Assembly: GCF_025061645.1 (NCBI RefSeq)
Contig: NZ_JANYMP010000026.1
Coordinates: forward strand, 1 to 64,000
Reading direction: 5' to 3'
Length of the DNA stretch: 64,000 nt
DNA from: Umezawaea endophytica
GTDB lineage: Bacteria > Actinomycetota > Actinomycetes > Mycobacteriales > Pseudonocardiaceae
In this document: one piece after another, positions 1-7,129 of the stretch
Position numbering within the stretch: position 1 is the first letter of the stretch
How the letters are laid out: every line of letters begins with the position of its first letter
Position numbers and translations under genes: made by a program
The notes under the pieces: model-generated
Database searches by the model: none
Told to the model about the DNA's origin: nothing
What the model saw: only the letters and a program-made list of their open reading frames with translations

Positions 1-8
1 GTTCGTGA

Positions 9-52
9 GGACCCCCCGATTCATAACCTACTCGAGGGGTCCGACAGTTTTT
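9..52 (+). terminator. Rho-independent-like terminator at window edge
   Basis: A 7-bp stem, ggacccc at 9-15 pairing with ggggtcc at 36-42, is followed a few bases later by five T at 48-52. The T run follows the stem on the + strand, so it best fits termination of a rightward transcript entering from outside the window. It also lies just past the stop of the leftward gene that ends at 65. Confidence 0.5.
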
Positions 53-64
53 GAAGGCTGTCTG

Positions 65-1012
65 TCAGGTCAGGTGAGTGGCCAGGGTTTTGCCGAGTGT
101 GGTGCCGGAGAGCCAGGCGGTTTCGACGCGGGGGTTGCCCCAGGCGTCGCCTGCGATGCCGATGTGGTCCTGGCCCAGGTAGAACGATTCCCGGCCTGGT
201 TTGGTGGGGCGGGCGTAGGTCCAGCGGTGTACGTGGGTGGTGCTGGCGTGCGTGGTCAGGCCCAGGACGGTGCGGACGGCGGTTTCTACCTCGTTGGCCG
301 CGGCTGAGGGGTCGGCGACGTAGTGCTCGGTGAAGTCGGCTGTGGTGTGGGCTACCAGTACCGGGGCGTTGTCGCCGCGGCGTTCGCCGTCGTCGAACAC
401 GGTTTGCAGGATCGGGTGGTCGTTGACGAAAGCGCCGTGGAAGTCTGACCAGTCGCGCGTGGGGTAGACGAGGGTGACTGCCAGGGACGGCAGCCAGTGC
501 TGGTCCTCCACCGCGGCGCGGGCGTTGGTCAGGTCCGGGTGCAGGATGCGGAGAGCCTGGGGGCCAGGCATGGCCAGGACTACCGCTTCCGCGTCCACTC
601 CGTCGATGCGGAGGCCCGGTTCGACCCACTCGACCGCGTGGTCGGTGGTGACGTCCAAGCCGTTCGCCAGGTCCTCCGCCAGTGAGCGGAGGCCGTTCGG
701 GGCGGCCCAGCGCATCGGGCCGGTGGTCTTGTGGTCGCCGTCGGGGTCGAGCACGGACAGGGTGTCCGTCCACTCGCGGACCAATCCCGTGTCGCGCCAG
801 CGGGAAACCAGCGCGGTGAAGTCGTCGTCCTGCGCGGTGAAGTAGGCGGCGCCGATGTCGGTGCGCCTGTCGTCGTAGCGCTTCGTCGCCAACCGGCCGC
901 CCACGACGCGGCCGCGTTCCAGCACCCGCACGGCCACACCCGCCTCGGTCAACGACCTGGCGCAGGCAAGCCCCGCGATTCCCGCTCCCACCACTACTAC
1001 GGCCACGTCCAC
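65..1012 (-). CDS. Renalase-like FAD-dependent amine oxidase/oxidoreductase
   Basis: This 315-residue protein opens with a Rossmann dinucleotide motif (VVGAGIAGLACARSL, about residues 7-21), followed by LERGRVVGGRLAT, the second FAD contact of the amine-oxidase/renalase class. A C-terminal FAD-binding stretch (GIAGDAWGNPRVETAWLSG) lies near residue 290. The length fits the short bacterial renalase-like proteins, which oxidise small reduced nucleotide or amine substrates in the cytoplasm; the actual substrate cannot be read. The start is GTG at 1012. The gene stands alone. Third codon positions in its 3' half are less G/C-biased than in neighbouring genes. Confidence 0.8.
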   Translation of the reverse strand: MDVAVVVVGAGIAGLACARSLTEAGVAVRVLERGRVVGGRLATKRYDDRRTDIGAAYFTAQDDDFTALVSRWRDTGLVREWTDTLSVLDPDGDHKTTGPMRWAAPNGLRSLAEDLANGLDVTTDHAVEWVEPGLRIDGVDAEAVVLAMPGPQALRILHPDLTNARAAVEDQHWLPSLAVTLVYPTRDWSDFHGAFVNDHPILQTVFDDGERRGDNAPVLVAHTTADFTEHYVADPSAAANEVETAVRTVLGLTTHASTTHVHRWTYARPTKPGRESFYLGQDHIGIAGDAWGNPRVETAWLSGTTLGKTLATHLT

Positions 1013-1133
1013 CAGCCTATGAGTGGCGCTCAGTCACGGCTGACCGGGCCGGTGAGGCCGACCGGGCAACGAGTCTGCTGCGAGCGGGTGAAGTCCGGGA
1101 GCAGGGCGGCCCGCGCTGCCTAACGTGATCACC

Positions 1134-1313
1134 ATGAACGTCGACCTGGAGGTCCCGGTGCGGTGGCGCGGTGTGCGGAAACACGTGATGCGCAAAAGAA
1201 AACGGGGCAGGCACGCTCGGGAGAGGGCACCTGCCCCGCCTACCTGGGCGGCGGCGTTCTTCGGGATCGTGCTGCTCGTGGCACTGATCCTGCTGCTGCT
1301 CACCTACGTCTAG
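1134..1313 (+). CDS. Small single-pass membrane protein, unknown function
   Basis: This reading frame of about 59 residues has a very basic N-terminal half (RKHVMRKRKRGRHARER) followed by one strong hydrophobic helix (AAAFFGIVLLVALILLLLTYV minus its ends) that runs to the C-terminus. That pattern suggests a type II or tail-anchored micro-membrane protein with its charged end inside. The start is uncertain: GTG 1125, ATG 1134 and ATG 1188 are all in frame, and none has a good ribosome binding site. The stop is one base from the stop of the convergent LURP-like gene. No family recognised; the clean basic/hydrophobic layout is the only support. Confidence 0.5.
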   Translation: MNVDLEVPVRWRGVRKHVMRKRKRGRHARERAPAPPTWAAAFFGIVLLVALILLLLTYV

Positions 1314-1314
1314 A

Positions 1315-1890
1315 TCAGCGCGACTGGAGCGCGTCCACGGCGACGGCCTGCGCGATGACGACCCGGCGGTCGACGTACGGGTCCTGGATCTCCAGGAGGT
1401 AGTGGTCCCGCAGCCAGGTCTTCTTGTCCACGCTGAACACCGGGGCTCCACCGCGGGCGAAGTCGAAGTGGTAGCGCATCGGGAACGGGAAGTTGTTGAG
1501 GAACGGGATGAAGTTCCACAGCCTGCGGAACACCGCCACGCCCTGGCTGCGCTCCTTGCCGGTCGCGGTGGCCGCGCCGGGCTGGTCCAGGTGCCACGTG
1601 GAGTTCAGCAGCGACTTGCCGAAGTCCTTGCGGAAGAAACCGATCGGCTGGTTGTTGCCGTCGATGACGTCGTACCCGCTCGCCAGGTCGATGACCTTGC
1701 GGGCGCGGAAGTTCGCCAGCACCGTGGACTTCGACGAGTCCGTGTAGACGGTGACGTGCTCTTTGAAGGCCATGCGCTTCTGCTCGACGAACGCGACGAC
1801 GGCCCCCGGCTCGCCGTTGCCGTCATCCGCGAAGATCTCGTAGCGGTTCACCATCAGGGTGACCTTCTGGTGCATGTGGAGTCTGTTCAT
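1315..1890 (-). CDS. LURP-one-related (tubby-like fold) family protein
   Basis: The protein has about 191 residues. It has the beta-strand-rich pattern of LURP-one-related/scramblase-like proteins: MVNRYEIFADDG, a basic KEHVTVYTD strand, KVIDLASGYDVIDGNNQPIG and a following FFRKDFGKSLL segment, a core typical of these tubby-like barrels. Related domains bind membrane lipid or act as scaffolds; no catalytic residues are expected. ATG 1890 was chosen because homology-like sequence begins just after it; ATG 1875 is a good alternative. The open frame extends upstream to 2082, but that part is arginine/tryptophan-rich shadow of the MazG-like gene. Cellular role unknown. Confidence 0.7.
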   Translation of the reverse strand: MNRLHMHQKVTLMVNRYEIFADDGNGEPGAVVAFVEQKRMAFKEHVTVYTDSSKSTVLANFRARKVIDLASGYDVIDGNNQPIGFFRKDFGKSLLNSTWHLDQPGAATATGKERSQGVAVFRRLWNFIPFLNNFPFPMRYHFDFARGGAPVFSVDKKTWLRDHYLLEIQDPYVDRRVVIAQAVAVDALQSR

Positions 1891-1945
1891 CGCCTGCGGG
1901 TTCAAGTTCTCCCCCTGAGATGGGCCGTGTGAGTGACAGAGCATG

Positions 1946-2281
1946 TCACTCGACCGGGCGAAGGTCTCCGGTGGGGAACCTCTTCTCGTTGCGTTCGATC
2001 TTCGCGAACGCCGCTTCCACCAGGTCGACGTCCAACTTGTCGGCCAACCGGACCAGGTAGTGCACCACGTCGGCCAGCTCATCGCGGACGTTCCAGGCGA
2101 GTTCCGGATCCGACATCGCCGCCGCGGCCTCCTCGGGCGTCAGCCACTGAAACAGGTCGGTCAGCTCGCCCACCTCGCCGGACAAGGCCATGACCAGGTT
2201 CTTCGGCGTGTGGTAGGTGTCCCAGTCGCGGGCGGCGGCGAACCGGCGCAGGGCGTCCCGCAGGTCTTCCAAGGTGTTCAT
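1946..2281 (-). CDS. MazG-like nucleotide pyrophosphohydrolase (RS21-C6/dCTPase type)
   Basis: This is a 111-residue all-helical protein of the MazG/RS21-C6 class. The metal-binding signature EVGELTDLFQW (about residues 35-45) pairs with the second helix acid motif DELADVVHYLVRLAD (about residues 68-82), giving the EExxE...ExxD arrangement that binds Mg and hydrolyses nucleoside triphosphates to monophosphates. The usual role is clearing non-canonical or methylated dNTPs. ATG 2281 was chosen because the codons upstream of it do not look like protein. It is divergent from the DinB-like gene, about 170 bases away. Confidence 0.85.
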   Translation of the reverse strand: MNTLEDLRDALRRFAAARDWDTYHTPKNLVMALSGEVGELTDLFQWLTPEEAAAAMSDPELAWNVRDELADVVHYLVRLADKLDVDLVEAAFAKIERNEKRFPTGDLRPVE

Positions 2282-2448
2282 GGTCCGCAGAGCTACCACA
2301 CCGCCCGTGGACGACCGCGCACGCGGTCGGCTCCTCGCCGAGGCCGCGAGCGTTTGCGGGCCGTGGGAAACCGGCTGCCCCCGCCGGCGTTGGGGGATAC
2401 CTTCAGCGGCGAGCGGCAGCCGCCGCACCCCACGTGGAGGACGCACCA

Positions 2449-2955
2449 GTGACCGACAACCGCACCGATCCCGACCCGGTGGCCGACGAGCGCACCACCC
2501 TCGCGGGGTTTCTCGACTACCACCGCGAGACCCTCGCGCTGAAGTGCGAGGGCCTCACCGACGAGCAACTGCGGCTCCGCGCCGTGCCGCCGTCGGGGAT
2601 GTCGCTGCTGGGCCTCGTGCGGCACCTGACCGAGGTCGAGCGCGGCTGGTTCGGCCGCCGCGTCGGTGGTCGTGACCTGCCGCCGCTCTACTTCAGCGAA
2701 CCGGACAACCCCGACGGCGACTTCGACGACCTCGACTCGACCGACGTCGCCACGGTGTTCGCGACCTGGCGGGCCGCGTGCGCGGAGTCGCGGGACATCG
2801 TCGCCGCCTCCTCGCTGGACGCCACCGCCCAGCGCCGGGACGGGACCGACGCGAGCGTGCGCTGGATCATGCTGCACATGCTGGAGGAGTACGCCCGGCA
2901 CAACGGGCACGCCGACTTCCTGCGTGAACGCATCGACGGCGCGACGGGCGAATAG
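2449..2955 (+). CDS. DinB-like (DUF664) metal-dependent family protein
   Basis: The 168-residue protein matches the four-helix DinB/DUF664 fold. It opens with a helix containing FLDYHRETLALKCEGL, then SLLGLVRHLTEVERGWF, and ends with HMLEEYARHNGHADFLRE. The His residues in the second and last of these helices form the expected three-His metal site of the superfamily, which includes mycothiol- and bacillithiol-dependent transferases. The start is GTG 2449, preceded by ggagg at 2436-2440 with 8-base spacing; the GTG at 2434 overlaps that ribosome site and is unlikely. Substrate unknown. Mycothiol use would be natural in an actinomycete but is inference. Confidence 0.8.
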   Translation: MTDNRTDPDPVADERTTLAGFLDYHRETLALKCEGLTDEQLRLRAVPPSGMSLLGLVRHLTEVERGWFGRRVGGRDLPPLYFSEPDNPDGDFDDLDSTDVATVFATWRAACAESRDIVAASSLDATAQRRDGTDASVRWIMLHMLEEYARHNGHADFLRERIDGATGE

Positions 2956-3008
2956 TCAACACGTTGGTGTTGGACTAGCACCCGTTCGAGATCCACTATC
3001 TTGTCGCC

Positions 3009-3563
3009 GTGGCGCGCACCTGGTTGTCGATACGCGTGGAACTGGTCGAAGGTCGTGGAGAGCTGTTCTGGCCGCGGCCAGGCCGTGATTTCGTTGTGGC
3101 CCGGACTCACTCGTTCGGTCAGTTGGCGCGAGCGATCGACATCGCGTTCGCCCGGTGGGACCTGGCCCACATGCACATGTTCACGCTGTTCGGCGGGGCG
3201 TGCATCAGCGCGTTGAACCACTGGGACGGGGACGAGCCCGAAGGCACGATGGACAGCGCCAAGACCAAGTTCGGCAAGCTGAAGCCCGGCGACCAGTTCG
3301 CCTACGTCTTCGACTTCGGCGACGAGTGGGCGCACGTGTGCACGGTCGGCGCGGAGCGCGTCGACCCGTTGGAGCTGCTCGGCTACATCCCGGACGGGCC
3401 GACGCCGTACTGGGGGTGGGGCACGCTGCCCGACCAGTACGGGCGCGGGTGGGACGACGACGGCGACGTGGCCCCGAAACCGCCGAAACCGGTGCTGGGC
3501 GACCTGCCGCCCATCCTGCCGCTGTGGGGGAAGCGGCGCCGGGCCGCTAGAGGACGAGCGTGA
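3009..3563 (+). CDS. Plasmid pRiA4b ORF-3-like protein
   Basis: The 184-residue protein carries the pRiA4b ORF-3-like domain: an N-terminal strand (WLSIRVELV), then the helix and loop SFGQLARAIDIAFARWDLAHMHMF, and the diagnostic FAYVFDFGDEWAHVCTV near residues 98-114. It ends in a YWGWGTLPDQYGR segment and a proline-rich tail. The family is often called an IS1096 passenger protein, but it is common on chromosomes away from any transposase and has no known enzymatic activity. The start is GTG 3009. Its last 17 bases overlap the end of the convergent XRE-ImmA gene. Confidence 0.8.
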   Translation: MARTWLSIRVELVEGRGELFWPRPGRDFVVARTHSFGQLARAIDIAFARWDLAHMHMFTLFGGACISALNHWDGDEPEGTMDSAKTKFGKLKPGDQFAYVFDFGDEWAHVCTVGAERVDPLELLGYIPDGPTPYWGWGTLPDQYGRGWDDDGDVAPKPPKPVLGDLPPILPLWGKRRRAARGRA

Positions 3564-4620
3564 GCCTGCCCCGCCGGGTCGTGGCCTGACTCTCGCCGGG
3601 GAGCGCGGTGACGACCAGACCGAACAGGAGCGTGTTCAGTTCGGCGGGGTCGAGCAGCAGTTCGCGGGCGACCTGCTGGGGGCTGGTGCCGCGGTCGCGG
3701 AGGGTGCGGAAGACCTTGCTCAGCAGCAGCGAGCCCTCGCGGGCCGTCAACCCGTCGGGTTCGGCCAGCCGGTAGCCGCGGCGGCTGAGGTCGGCGCAGA
3801 CGACGCCGTACTGGTCGGCCGTGAGCAGACCGAGGTCGCGCAGGCGGTAGGTGAGGGCCAGCGCCGACACCCGCCAGTGCGTGCGGTGGGTGAGCACCTG
3901 CTCCGTGACCGGGCCGCGCGGCACCGACGCGAGAACACCCGCGCGGGGCATGAGGAACGCCCCGGCGAACGTGTTCGCCTGGCGTTCCGCGTCCTCCGGC
4001 CGGATGTTCGCGTGCAGGACGAGGTGGCCCAGTTCGTGGGCGGCGTCGAACCGGCCGCGTTCGGCGGACGTCGTCGGGTTGAGGAACACGAACGGCGTGC
4101 CCGCGTGCCAGAAGGAGAACGCGTCCACGTCGGCGCAGTCGACCGGCAGCGAGAACACCCGCACCCCGTGCGCCTCCAGCAGGTGCACCATGGTCGGCGC
4201 CGGACCGGAACCCAGCCCCCAACGGCCGCGCACCATCGTCGCGGCGGTCTCCGGGTCGGGGTGCTCCACCGTCGGCACGTCCGGCACCGGCAGCGTGAAC
4301 GTCCGCTCCAGCCACCGGTTGAACCCGATCGCCAGCCTGCCCGCCGCCACCGCCGCGTCCCGTCGCGGCACGGGAACCCTGGCGGCCGCCCGGAACGCGA
4401 CGGCCTCGCACGGCAGCTCCGCCTCGTCCGGCGCTTCCAGGAACTCCACCGGGAACCCCAGCGCCTCGGCCAGCGCCGCGGTCTTCCCCGCCGCGGGCCG
4501 CCGCCTGCCGTGCTCGTAGTCGCCGATGCTGCTCGCGCTCACCCCGACGGCCCGCGCCACCTCGGCCGCGGTCAGCCCACGCCGCTTGCGCGCCAGGACG
4601 AGCCGGGAAGGTGTGAGCAT
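3547..4620 (-). CDS. XRE-family regulator fused to ImmA/IrrE metallopeptidase
   Basis: This 357-residue two-domain protein begins with a Cro/CI-type helix-turn-helix (LVLARKRRGLTAAEVARAVGVSAS at about residues 7-30). Around residues 195-205 is the zinc peptidase motif AAHELGHLVLH of the ImmA/IrrE (COG2856) family. In known members the peptidase cleaves a repressor, or the fused domain regulates its own operon under stress, as in ImmA of ICEBs1 and the DdrO system of Deinococcus. The full HExxH is present, so catalysis is plausible. The unknown gene 4667-5305 lies 46 bases upstream in the same direction and probably shares its transcript. Target unknown. Confidence 0.85.
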   Translation of the reverse strand: MLTPSRLVLARKRRGLTAAEVARAVGVSASSIGDYEHGRRRPAAGKTAALAEALGFPVEFLEAPDEAELPCEAVAFRAAARVPVPRRDAAVAAGRLAIGFNRWLERTFTLPVPDVPTVEHPDPETAATMVRGRWGLGSGPAPTMVHLLEAHGVRVFSLPVDCADVDAFSFWHAGTPFVFLNPTTSAERGRFDAAHELGHLVLHANIRPEDAERQANTFAGAFLMPRAGVLASVPRGPVTEQVLTHRTHWRVSALALTYRLRDLGLLTADQYGVVCADLSRRGYRLAEPDGLTAREGSLLLSKVFRTLRDRGTSPQQVARELLLDPAELNTLLFGLVVTALPGESQATTRRGRLTLVL

Positions 4621-4666
4621 GGTGGCGCCATTCTGGTACCTCCTCCCAACCCGCCGCCAGACGGGG

Positions 4667-5305
4667 TCAGCGCAGCGACACGGTGAAGTCGATCTCCGCC
4701 GGTCCGTCGGGCGTGATGTCCGCGACGGGCCCGAAGTCGTAGGGTGGCAACGTGATCCGGTGCGACCAGTGGTCGATCACCTGCCCCTGCGGCGTCGGCT
4801 CCGGCTGCGACACCTCCCGCAGCACCACCAACCGCCCGTTCCGCACCGTCGGGAACGTCACGAGGAACCACAGCTTCAACCCGCCGTGCCGCTCGAAATC
4901 GGCGAACAGGCTGAACTGGTCGTGGTCGTTGTCCCGCGTCATCGCCGTGATCGCGGGCCCCTTCGTGTAGTCGCTGCGCAGCTTCGCGCCGGGATCACCG
5001 GTATGCCTGTTCCCCTGCAACGCGCCGAGCACGACCGGCTTGCTCGGGTGCCGCACCAACCCGGCGTTCCACTTGTCGTACCGACTCCACCCCTGCTCGA
5101 CCAACACCTCCCTCAACCGCCCCACGCGATGAATCCAGTCGAGCAACCCGGCCCCGTTGGTGGGCCCGAGCGGAGGAGCGGACGTCCGCGCGTTCAACCC
5201 CGCCCAGATCGCCTGGTCCAGGTACTCGACCTTCAGATCGAGCTCGGCCAGGCGGGCGTCAGGACCCGGCATCGGCGTCGCCGGGTGGAACAGGATCTCG
5301 GTCAT
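4667..5305 (-). CDS. Uncharacterised protein upstream of the XRE-ImmA gene
   Basis: I do not recognise this 212-residue protein. It has no signal peptide or membrane helix. The N-terminal half is helical (LDLKVEYLDQAIWAGLNARTS; LLDWIHRVGRLREVLVEQ), and the C-terminal half reads as beta strands (LKLWFLVTFPTVRNGRLVVLREV; ITLPPYDFGPVADI). Normal codon bias and an ATG at 5305 support it as a real gene. Because it precedes an XRE-ImmA/IrrE gene in a likely two-gene operon, it may be the regulated partner of that pair, but nothing in the sequence proves it. Confidence 0.65.
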   Translation of the reverse strand: MTEILFHPATPMPGPDARLAELDLKVEYLDQAIWAGLNARTSAPPLGPTNGAGLLDWIHRVGRLREVLVEQGWSRYDKWNAGLVRHPSKPVVLGALQGNRHTGDPGAKLRSDYTKGPAITAMTRDNDHDQFSLFADFERHGGLKLWFLVTFPTVRNGRLVVLREVSQPEPTPQGQVIDHWSHRITLPPYDFGPVADITPDGPAEIDFTVSLR

Positions 5306-5419
5306 GGCTTCACGGTAGCGAGGGGGTACGACAGTTTTCGGCGGTCGCGGCGGAGGGCCACCGGCTCAGCACGGCGAATCGGGTCGGCCCCACCAGGACA
5401 CGCGTGGCCTCGCCGGCGA

Positions 5420-6001
5420 CTACTTCAGCAGGTTTTGCACGACGGCCTCGGCGACCACCCGTGCTCCGTCGCACGGCTTGGGGAACTTGTCGGCGAAACC
5501 CTCGCTGACCTCGAAGCCCGTGTAGAGGTACTGGCCGTCGGCGACGTCGACGGCGATGTTGCAGAGCACCTGGTCGGTCGGCAAGGTGACCGTGATGGCG
5601 GGGAAACCGGCCACTGGTGTGATGGCGGCAGGCTGACCCTCGCGCTTTCCGCTGGTCCACGCGTCGATGCCCTCGGTCACGACCGTGGTGACGCGCCAGA
5701 ACGCTCCGTCGGCGTTGAAGCTGCAATTGGGTGACTTGAACGTGTCGGTGGTGCCTGGACGAGGTGCTGTCGTCGGTGCGATGGCGGCCAGTTGCTCAGC
5801 GGTCATCAAGTCGCACGGATTCTTGCCGTCGAGGTTGATCTCGCGCGGCCTGGAGCTCGGCGAGGTCGCCTTCGACGCGGATGTCGTCGCCGAGGTGGTC
5901 GCTTCCGTGGTGGACGATCGAGGTGCCGCGGCCCCGCCTTCGGTGCTGGTGCAGGCGGTGAGCAGGGCCAGGCAGAGCGCGGGAGCCAGGTAGCGGCGCA
6001 T
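5420..6001 (-). CDS. DUF3558 lipoprotein
   Basis: This 193-residue lipoprotein has a short signal peptide ending in the lipobox LLTAC (Cys at about residue 17). A Ser/Thr-rich linker of about 35 residues follows. The mature domain contains the DUF3558 hallmarks: INLDGKNPCDLMTAEQLAAI, a second Cys in KSPNCSFNADG, LCNIAVDVADGQYLYTG and FPKPCDGARVVAEAVVQNLL. It is exported and anchored to the outer face of the membrane. DUF3558 is common in Pseudonocardiales and mycobacteria and lacks a biochemical function. Here it is the last gene of the PPE/EspG operon, 5 bases after the preceding stop, suggesting a link to type VII export. Confidence 0.85.
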   Translation of the reverse strand: MRRYLAPALCLALLTACTSTEGGAAAPRSSTTEATTSATTSASKATSPSSRPREINLDGKNPCDLMTAEQLAAIAPTTAPRPGTTDTFKSPNCSFNADGAFWRVTTVVTEGIDAWTSGKREGQPAAITPVAGFPAITVTLPTDQVLCNIAVDVADGQYLYTGFEVSEGFADKFPKPCDGARVVAEAVVQNLLK

Positions 6002-6006
6002 GGGTG

Positions 6007-6351
6007 TCAGTGGTCCTTGGTGAGCTGCTGCATGGTGGTGGCGTGGGTCTCGTCGACCAGGTGGTAGGTCTTGGCCGCGTCTTTCAGGCCGTTGATGGTC
6101 TTGGTCAGCTCTCCGGCGAACTTCCTCGCCGCGTCGATGGCGGCACTCGCGTTCGCCTTGAAGTCCTCGGCCGCGTCCTTCGACACGTCGTCCTCGGCCA
6201 ACGGCTTGCCGCGCAGCGCGTCCGCGTTGTCCTGGACGAAACCGGTCACGCTGTCCCGCACCGCTTCCAGCTTGATCATGAGGTGCACGACCTCCTTGGG
6301 CAGCACCGTCATCTTCACGGCCGGACCGCTCTGTCCCGTTGGCACCGACAT
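6007..6351 (-). CDS. Small helical protein of type VII-associated operon (WXG100-like size)
   Basis: The 114-residue protein is predicted almost entirely helical, with two amphipathic segments (VVHLMIKLEAVRDSVTGFV and AAIDAARKFAGELTKTING) and no signal peptide. Its size, helical layout and place between EspG-like and DUF3558 genes resemble WXG100/ESX substrates, but there is no clear WXG turn, so the family call is tentative. The ATG at 6351 lies one base after the EspG-like stop, and the stop is 5 bases before the lipoprotein start, so the genes are probably cotranscribed and translationally coupled. Confidence 0.65.
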   Translation of the reverse strand: MSVPTGQSGPAVKMTVLPKEVVHLMIKLEAVRDSVTGFVQDNADALRGKPLAEDDVSKDAAEDFKANASAAIDAARKFAGELTKTINGLKDAAKTYHLVDETHATTMQQLTKDH

Positions 6352-6352
6352 G

Positions 6353-7129
6353 TCACTCCTGGGTGGTCTCGGCCAGCAGTTCGTTCACCGCTGTCGTCAG
6401 GCGGGCGTGGTCGGCCGGGGCGAGGGTCGCCCAGCCTCGGCGGCGGGTGAACTGCCAGCGGCCGTCCGGGGTGTCGTAGAACGACACGACGTACGGGCCT
6501 CGGCGGCGGGGGCCGGGGTGGCCGTGGCGGAGTGGGCGGTGGGCCGCGCCGAACTGGCCCATCGCGACCACGCCGCCCAGTACCGAGACGACCTGGCGGG
6601 CGTCCTGCGAGGTGAGTCCGCCCTCGCGCAGGACGGTTTCGAACCTGGTCGGTGACTCGTCCGCCGCCGTGGCCGCGCGGTCCAGGACGTCGGCGGGCAA
6701 GGTGATCGACCGGGACCGCGGGGCGGGTGCGGGCGGGAGGAGACCGACCACGGCCGTGGCCAGCCCGTCGGGATCCGCGGCGTCCAGGATCAGGTGCTCC
6801 GCGGTGAGCGTCGCGACGACGGCGTGCCGGTGGACCACCGCGCCCAGCGCCTTCGAGCGCGGGCCGGTCGGGTCGAGGCGGAGTCGTGCGTCCACTTCGA
6901 CCTCCGGTCGGGCCAGGGCGCGCAGGTGGGCGACCAGATCCGGGTGGAGTTCGGTGCGGTCCACCAAACCCTGGTGGGACATGGACTTCCAGGTGTGGTG
7001 GAACAGTTCCCGGCGTTCGTCCACCGTCGCGCCGTGGGCCGCGACGGTGAGCGCCGTGGGGTGTTCGCCCAAGCGCAGGTGTTCCCAGCACAGGTCGTAC
7101 TCCAGGCGGGACAGGACGAAGCGGGTCAC
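6353..7129 (-). CDS. EspG-family type VII secretion-associated chaperone
   Basis: This 258-residue protein fits the ESX-associated EspG family of cytosolic chaperones that bind the tip of PE/PPE partners. It opens with FVLSRLEYDLCWEHLRLGEHPTAL, then VDERRELFHHTWKSMSHQGLV, and includes VVSVLGGVVAMGQFGAAHR and the C-terminal VVSFYDTPDGRWQFTRRRGWATLAP. The start is GTG 7129, which overlaps the stop of the PPE-like gene in a 4-base GTGA; the longer open frame to 7183 would intrude further into that gene. An adjacent PPE-domain protein is its natural client. Confidence 0.8.
   Translation of the reverse strand: MTRFVLSRLEYDLCWEHLRLGEHPTALTVAAHGATVDERRELFHHTWKSMSHQGLVDRTELHPDLVAHLRALARPEVEVDARLRLDPTGPRSKALGAVVHRHAVVATLTAEHLILDAADPDGLATAVVGLLPPAPAPRSRSITLPADVLDRAATAADESPTRFETVLREGGLTSQDARQVVSVLGGVVAMGQFGAAHRPLRHGHPGPRRRGPYVVSFYDTPDGRWQFTRRRGWATLAPADHARLTTAVNELLAETTQE

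Noticed and set aside
3009-3563. pRiA4b ORF-3-like gene as evidence of an IS1096-type insertion
   Set aside because: No transposase, terminal repeats or target duplication near it; the domain is common on chromosomes.
6007-6351. Naming the small helical protein a WXG100 substrate
   Set aside because: No WXG turn could be found; only size and neighbours fit, so it was kept as an uncharacterised helical protein.
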